Translations under genes and position numbers: made by a program
Assembly: GCA_013205335.1 (NCBI GenBank)
Contig: JABMNB010000179.1
Location: 1-18,398 of the forward strand
Reading direction: 5' to 3'
Source: Rhodospirillales bacterium
GTDB taxonomy: Bacteria > Pseudomonadota > Alphaproteobacteria > Reyranellales > Reyranellaceae
Length of the DNA stretch: 18,398 bases
Shown: in pieces, positions 14,101-18,398 of the stretch
How positions within the stretch are numbered: position 1 is the first letter of the stretch
Layout of the letters: the number at the start of each line of letters is the position of its first letter
The notes under the pieces: model-generated
The model's input: only the letters and a program-made list of their open reading frames with translations
Databases searched by the model: none
Told to the model about the DNA's origin: nothing

Positions 14101-15507
14101 TCAGACCCGCGCGTAGATGTCCTCGTAGCGGACGATATCGTCTTCCTCGACATAGTCGCCGGTCTGAACCTCGACCACTTCCAGCAGTTCCGTGCCCGGA
14201 TTGGCGAGGCGATGGACGCCGCCGATCGGAATGTAGGTCGATTCGTTCTCGTGCAGCGTCATGATCTTGCCGTCGAGTGTGACCTCGGCAACGCCCTTCA
14301 CGACGACCCAGTGCTCGGCGCGGCGGCTGTGGCTCTGCAGGCTGAGCTTGGCGCCGGGCTTGACCGTCAGCCGCTTGGCGCGGAAGCGCTCGCCGCGGTC
14401 GATGTCCTGATAGCTGCCCCAGGGACGGTGCATCAAGGCATGCTCTGTCGCGGCGCGGTGCTTGCCGTCCGCCATGCGCTGCACGACATCCTTCAGGCGC
14501 GGAAGGTTGTCGCGATGGCCGACCAGCACGGCATCCCTCATCGACACCACGACGACGTCCTCGACGCCGATCACGGCTGTGAGCGGACCATCGGAACGGA
14601 TGTAGGAATTGCGTACATGGTCGATCTCGACCGGCCCTTCGGTCACGTTGCCGGCGCTGTCGGCGTGGCCGACATCGAGCAGGGCGTCCCAGGTGCCGAG
14701 ATCGGACCAGCGGAAGCGGGCAGGCACCACCCAGCATTTGTCCGTGCGTTCCATCACGGCATAGTCGATCGATTTGGCGGGCGCCTTGGCGAAAGCGTCG
14801 GCGTCGAGGAACACCGTCGAACCGATCTTCTTGGCCTTGGCCACGGCCTCTTCGGCCGCGGCGGCCATCGCCGGCTCGAAGCGGACCATCTCCGACAGCA
14901 GCAGATCGGGCGCGAACAGGAAGTTGCCGCTGTTCCACAACAGCCCTTCGGCAATGTACTGCATCGCGGTCTGGGCATTGGGTTTTTCGACGAAGGCGGC
15001 GACCTTCATCACCGGGCCGATCTTCTCGGTCCCGGGACGGATATAGCCGTAGTCGGTCTTGGGCTCCGTCGGGGGAATGCCGAAGGTGACGATGCCACCC
15101 CGTTCGACGGCGGCGAGGCCTTCGCGGCATCCGGCGAGGAATTCCTCGGCGCCGATCACCAGATGGTCGGAGGCAAGCGCCAGCACGGCCTTCGCACCCT
15201 GGTCACGCGTATAGGCGGCGGCAGCGGCCATGGCGGGACCGGAGTCGCGACGCGACGGTTCGACCAGAATGTCGATGTCGACACCGATCTCGTGGGCCTG
15301 GCCTTCGCACATGAACCGATAGGCCTCATTGGTCGCGATCACGGGCTTGCCGAACAGGCTGCGGTCGGCCACGCGCAGCAGCGTCTGCTGAAACGTCGAC
15401 TGCTTGCCCAACAGCGGAACGAACTGTTTGGGCATGCTCTCGCGCGACAGCGGCCACAGGCGCTTGCCGGAGCCTCCGACGAGGATAACGGGCGTGATGA
15501 GCGACAT
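14101..15507 (-). CDS. manC: Mannose-1-phosphate guanylyltransferase / mannose-6-phosphate isomerase
   Basis: The bifunctional 468-residue enzyme supplies GDP-mannose. The N-terminal pyrophosphorylase domain shows GGSGKRLWPLSR (11-22) with PKQF (26-29), FVEKP (172-176) and WNSGNFLF (191-198). The C-terminal type II phosphomannose isomerase cupin begins near 355 (RPWGSY at 361-366). It carries LQSHSRRAEHW (390-400), ENESTYIPIG (420-429) and H432. Most relatives read Q-x-H-x-H-R-A-E-H at the metal site; here the second His is Arg395, so the isomerase half may be altered while the guanylyltransferase half looks complete. The family usually has T at K15. The gene starts 26 bp after the FAD dehydrogenase stop and probably shares its transcript. 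GDP-mannose could feed the GT2 synthases on the opposite strand. Confidence 0.94.
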   Translation of the reverse strand: MSLITPVILVGGSGKRLWPLSRESMPKQFVPLLGKQSTFQQTLLRVADRSLFGKPVIATNEAYRFMCEGQAHEIGVDIDILVEPSRRDSGPAMAAAAAYTRDQGAKAVLALASDHLVIGAEEFLAGCREGLAAVERGGIVTFGIPPTEPKTDYGYIRPGTEKIGPVMKVAAFVEKPNAQTAMQYIAEGLLWNSGNFLFAPDLLLSEMVRFEPAMAAAAEEAVAKAKKIGSTVFLDADAFAKAPAKSIDYAVMERTDKCWVVPARFRWSDLGTWDALLDVGHADSAGNVTEGPVEIDHVRNSYIRSDGPLTAVIGVEDVVVVSMRDAVLVGHRDNLPRLKDVVQRMADGKHRAATEHALMHRPWGSYQDIDRGERFRAKRLTVKPGAKLSLQSHSRRAEHWVVVKGVAEVTLDGKIMTLHENESTYIPIGGVHRLANPGTELLEVVEVQTGDYVEEDDIVRYEDIYARV

Positions 15508-15533
15508 TGTGAAGGCTTTCGTTACTGATGGGC

Positions 15534-17225
15534 CTAACGTGCGGTTTCTGCGGCCGCGTGTCGGGCCGCGATATAGCCGAAGGTGAGGGCCGGGCCAATG
15601 GTGATGCCGGCTCCCGGATAGGTGCCCCCCATGACGCTGGTCATGTCGTTTCCGGCGGCATAGAGGCCTCGAATAGGAGACCCCGCACCGTCGAGGACAC
15701 GGGCATGGCCGTCCACCCGCAGGCCGAGGAAGGTGCCGATGTCGCCCGGGATGAGTTTCATGGCGTAGAACGGCCCGTGCTCGAGCGGCGCCAGACAGGG
15801 GTTGGGCCGATGCGTGGGATCGCCATTGAAGCGGTGATAGGCGTCGGTGCCCTTGCCGAACTCCGGGTCTTCCCCCCGCGCGGCGTTGGCATTGAACCTC
15901 GTGACCGTTGATTGCAGGCTGTCTGCATCGACACCTGTCTTGGCCGCCAGCTCGTCCCAGCTTCCGGCCGCCAGAAGATAGCCGGTGCGGATATGCGGGC
16001 CGAGCGGCAGCGGGGCGGGGCCGATGGCACCCATGCCATAACGCCGGATGGCGCGGTGGTCGCAGAGCAGCCAGCAGTTCGTCTCGTCGCGACCGCGGCA
16101 GGCCTCGACCATGGCCGGGACGAAGTCATGGTAGGAGGCCGATTCGTTGGCGAAGCGCCGGCCGGTCGGATCGACGGCGATATAGCCGGGCTTCCCTCGT
16201 TCGTAGAAGTGCGGGAACGGCAAGGTCGAGCCATCGGGCTGTGGCACCAACGAGACCGGAACCCAGGCGGCGGGATGGGCCACGTCCTCTGCCATCGCGC
16301 CGCCGGCCGACTGGCCCAGCCGGATGCCGTCGCCGCGATTGCCCGGCGGCGGCGCCGAGCGATGGGCGTGGCCGTCACGGACATGGCCGTAGTACCGGCG
16401 CTTCAGCTCGTCGTTCGCGGGAAAGCCGCCGCAGGCCAGCACGACGCCGCGCCGGGCGCGGATCTCCTGTCGTTTGCCCTCGCGCTGCACGATCGCGCCG
16501 GTAACTGCACCATCGCTCTGCAAGAGTTCCACGACCGGGCTGTCGAGCCACAGCCCGATGCCGCGCTCTTCGGCCGAGAGGGCGAGGGCCGCGATCAGAC
16601 CGTTGCCGTTGGTCAGTCGCGTACCACGATCGTGGTTCAGCCGGTCGACCACGTAGCGTGCCGTCATGCCGGCGACATGGAGCGCTGAGCGGGCGGAGCG
16701 CGTCATCTTGAAGACGTGCGGCAGGTCGTTGCGGCCCAGCATCATGCCGCCGAACGCCATCATGGTGCGCAGCGGCGCCCGCAGCTGGTCGAACCGCTTG
16801 CCGAGTCGCCGTCCGTCGAACGGCAGGGGCAACAGGGAGCGGCCGCCTTGCGCGGCACCCGGCTTGGTCGGGTGATAATCCGCCCAGATCGGCACGGCTT
16901 CGTAGCGGACATGCGTGTTGTTCTCGATGAACTCCACGGCCGGGTTGCAATTGTCGAGGAAGGCGTTGGCCAGTTCCAGGTTCAGGCGGTTGCCGGCCTC
17001 GTGCTGCAGGTAGGTGAGCGCGTCTTCCTTGGAATCGGCGATGCCGAGCGCGCGGCCGTGCCGGTTGCCGGGGATCCAGATGACGCCGGCTGAATAAGCC
17101 GTAGTGCCGCCGAAAAGTTTCTCTTTTTCGACCATGAGCACGTCGAGGCCGGCATGAGCGGCCGTCAGCGCCGCCGCGAAGCCGGCGGCTCCGGAGCCGA
17201 CCACGAGCAGGTCCGTTTCGATCAC
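15534..17225 (-). CDS. FAD-dependent dehydrogenase, 3-ketosteroid-delta1-dehydrogenase-like
   Basis: The 563-residue flavoprotein of the FAD_binding_2 family (PF00890; fumarate reductase/KstD type) has the Rossmann fingerprint VVGSGAAG (8-15) with the ribose-binding E33, then FGGTTAYSAG. Near the C terminus is GLYAAGNDMTSVMGGTYPGAG, followed by TIGPALTFGYIAARHAA. The YPGxG there matches the KstD block that holds a catalytic Tyr and Gly, so a steroid-like or other enone/ketone substrate is possible; the substrate is not proven. There is no signal peptide. The start is GTG 17225, preceded by GGAG at 7 bp and sharing GTGA with the channel gene's stop. Frames extending further upstream run through the channel gene and are not real. 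Confidence 0.87.
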   Translation of the reverse strand: MIETDLLVVGSGAAGFAAALTAAHAGLDVLMVEKEKLFGGTTAYSAGVIWIPGNRHGRALGIADSKEDALTYLQHEAGNRLNLELANAFLDNCNPAVEFIENNTHVRYEAVPIWADYHPTKPGAAQGGRSLLPLPFDGRRLGKRFDQLRAPLRTMMAFGGMMLGRNDLPHVFKMTRSARSALHVAGMTARYVVDRLNHDRGTRLTNGNGLIAALALSAEERGIGLWLDSPVVELLQSDGAVTGAIVQREGKRQEIRARRGVVLACGGFPANDELKRRYYGHVRDGHAHRSAPPPGNRGDGIRLGQSAGGAMAEDVAHPAAWVPVSLVPQPDGSTLPFPHFYERGKPGYIAVDPTGRRFANESASYHDFVPAMVEACRGRDETNCWLLCDHRAIRRYGMGAIGPAPLPLGPHIRTGYLLAAGSWDELAAKTGVDADSLQSTVTRFNANAARGEDPEFGKGTDAYHRFNGDPTHRPNPCLAPLEHGPFYAMKLIPGDIGTFLGLRVDGHARVLDGAGSPIRGLYAAGNDMTSVMGGTYPGAGITIGPALTFGYIAARHAAAETAR

Positions 17226-18397
17226 GCTTTTACTCCACCGGCTGACGAACCGCCCGACTGCCGCTCCAGGTTCTCCGCGCGTCGTCGCTTGGCCTCGTTC
17301 TCCACCGCCTCGGCGAGCGCGGGGATATGGGAAGCGATTTCGTAGAAGTCGCTGGCATACAGGACCAGCAGCGTCGTGGGCTTGCTGGTGGCGATCGAGG
17401 CGGCGCGCGGCTGGCGGTTGAGCAGGGACATCTCGCCGAAGAAGGCGCCGTCCGTCAGGCGGACGGTGCCGCCGGTCGGCAGGCGCACCTCGACCTCGCC
17501 GCTGGAGATGAAGAACATCGAATCGCCCGGATCGCCCCGCCGCAGAACCGTGACGCGGGCAGGGTAATAGCGGGTGCGCAGCTTGCCGACGATTTCGGAG
17601 AGTGTGACGACGCCCAGCGACGCAAAGATCGGCACGCGCACGACCTGGTCCCAGACCCGAAGATATTCGCGCCGCCGTTCTTCCTGGGCGAAGCCCGTGG
17701 CGAGCACGCCAGTCATCAGCGCCAGCACCGCGATGCCGCTGATCATCAACAGGGAGCCGATGATGCGGCCGCCGGGGGTGACCGGCACCACGTCGCCGTA
17801 GCCGGTCGTCGTCAGGGTGACCACCGCCCACCACATGGCGTTGGGCAGGCTGCCGAAAGCCTGCGGCTGGCCGGCCCGCTCCAGGATGTGGGCACCGGTT
17901 GCGGCGGTCATCAGCAGGATCGCGAACACGATGAGTACGCTGGCGATCGGCCCGCGTTCGTTGGAGATCACGCGTGCGAGCGTGCCGAAGGCCGGCGCGT
18001 GCAGGCCGAGCTTCATGATCCAGAGGATGCAGAAGATCGATGCGGTATCGGTGCCGATAATGCTGTAGCCGCCGGCCAGCATGACGGCAGGCGTGATCGC
18101 CAGCAGGCCGATCAGGCCGGGCAGGCTCATCGCCCAGTGCAGCCGCGCCCTGAGCGGGGGCATCTCAGCCATTTGCGGGATCTCGGCCGCCACCCAGAGC
18201 CGGATCACATACTCGACCAGGAAGAAGAACGTCACGCTCCAGATCGCGCCACGAAGGATTATCCGATGGGGCGACAGCATCTCGTCGATCGACAGCAGGA
18301 TCACGGCGAGCAGGCCTATGGAGAGAACGACCAGATGGGCCGTCCGCCAACGGCGGGCGCCTGGCGTGGGATCGTTGGGGCGCAGGATGTCGAACAT
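17222..18397 (-). CDS. Cyclic-nucleotide-gated potassium channel (MlotiK1-like), start at window edge
   Basis: The 391-residue membrane protein has six transmembrane segments (near 21-41, 50-71, 87-110, 118-142, 150-172 and 211-234). A pore loop with selectivity filter TTTGYGD (196-202) lies before S6. A C-terminal cyclic-nucleotide-binding domain contains GDSMFFISSGEVEV (291-304) and the phosphate-binding cassette FFGEMSLLNRQPRAAS (319-334), with R331 expected to contact the cyclic nucleotide. The S4-equivalent helix has few basic residues, so voltage sensing is unlikely, as in MlotiK1. It would conduct K+ when cAMP or cGMP binds. ATG 18397 is one base from the window edge; a longer N terminus cannot be excluded. 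The stop overlaps the FAD dehydrogenase start as GTGA. Confidence 0.88.
   Translation of the reverse strand: MFDILRPNDPTPGARRWRTAHLVVLSIGLLAVILLSIDEMLSPHRIILRGAIWSVTFFFLVEYVIRLWVAAEIPQMAEMPPLRARLHWAMSLPGLIGLLAITPAVMLAGGYSIIGTDTASIFCILWIMKLGLHAPAFGTLARVISNERGPIASVLIVFAILLMTAATGAHILERAGQPQAFGSLPNAMWWAVVTLTTTGYGDVVPVTPGGRIIGSLLMISGIAVLALMTGVLATGFAQEERRREYLRVWDQVVRVPIFASLGVVTLSEIVGKLRTRYYPARVTVLRRGDPGDSMFFISSGEVEVRLPTGGTVRLTDGAFFGEMSLLNRQPRAASIATSKPTTLLVLYASDFYEIASHIPALAEAVENEAKRRRAENLERQSGGSSAGGVKA
17233..17236 (-). promoter_or_regulatory. Shine-Dalgarno GGAG deciding a GTG start
   Basis: On the minus strand GGAG (17236-17233) is followed by 7 bases and then GTG 17225. It lies inside the last codons of the channel gene and supports coupled initiation of the FAD dehydrogenase at the GTGA overlap. 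Confidence 0.7.
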
Positions 18398-18398
18398 C

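Noticed and set aside
12021..14153. 710-codon minus-strand frame spanning the second GT2 gene and beyond
   Set aside because: It runs antisense to a motif-complete GT2 gene and in the wrong frame through the amidinotransferase gene; the composition is that of a shadow frame.
14083..15528. 481-codon plus-strand frame opposite manC
   Set aside because: manC on the minus strand carries all its family motifs. The plus frame has none and is His/Gly/Asp-rich noise.

Overview
This GC-rich, gene-dense window most probably comes from an alphaproteobacterium. Three observations point that way: gyrA is followed directly by coaD, GyrA carries an acidic linker inside its C-terminal domain, and alternative start codons and stop/start overlaps are frequent. 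I cannot name the genus from sequence alone.

Layout. (1) Bases 1-2878 are housekeeping: the 3' three-quarters of gyrA, then coaD. (2) A good sigma70-type promoter (2895-2923) precedes a tRNA-Lys(TTT) gene (2965-3039). (3) From 3068 to 13139 ten plus-strand genes follow one another with overlaps or gaps under 20 bp, apart from one 86-bp gap. In order they are: a Wzm/KpsM-type ABC-2 permease, its Wzt/KpsT-type ATPase, a GT21 (ceramide-glucosyltransferase-like) enzyme, a small STAS protein, a Wza/KpsD-like outer-membrane polysaccharide export (OPX) lipoprotein, a HlyD/DevB-like adaptor, a DevC-like permease, a DevA-like ATPase, and two paralogous cellulose-synthase-like GT2 enzymes. (4) A minus-strand cluster (18397 down to 13136) reads: cyclic-nucleotide-gated potassium channel, KstD-like FAD dehydrogenase, ManC (GDP-mannose synthesis), GATM/StrB-like amidinotransferase. 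It converges on the plus-strand operon, and the two last stop codons overlap.

How the genes may work together. The plus-strand genes look like an envelope glycoconjugate assembly and export locus with two different ABC exporters. One is of the polysaccharide/O-antigen type. The other belongs to the DevBCA family, whose founding member exports heterocyst glycolipids in cyanobacteria with a TolC-type outer-membrane partner. Here the gene just upstream of the DevBCA-like set encodes an OPX lipoprotein, and no TolC or polysaccharide co-polymerase (Wzc/KpsE) is visible. A GT21 enzyme (lipid glycosylation) and two GT2 synthase-like enzymes (chain building) would supply substrate, and ManC next door could supply GDP-mannose. 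The combined function is inference. The individual family assignments rest on motifs visible in the translations.

I saw no insertion sequence, CRISPR array, integrase or clear rho-independent terminator. Apart from the short gaps described, there is no gene-free stretch over 300 bp.
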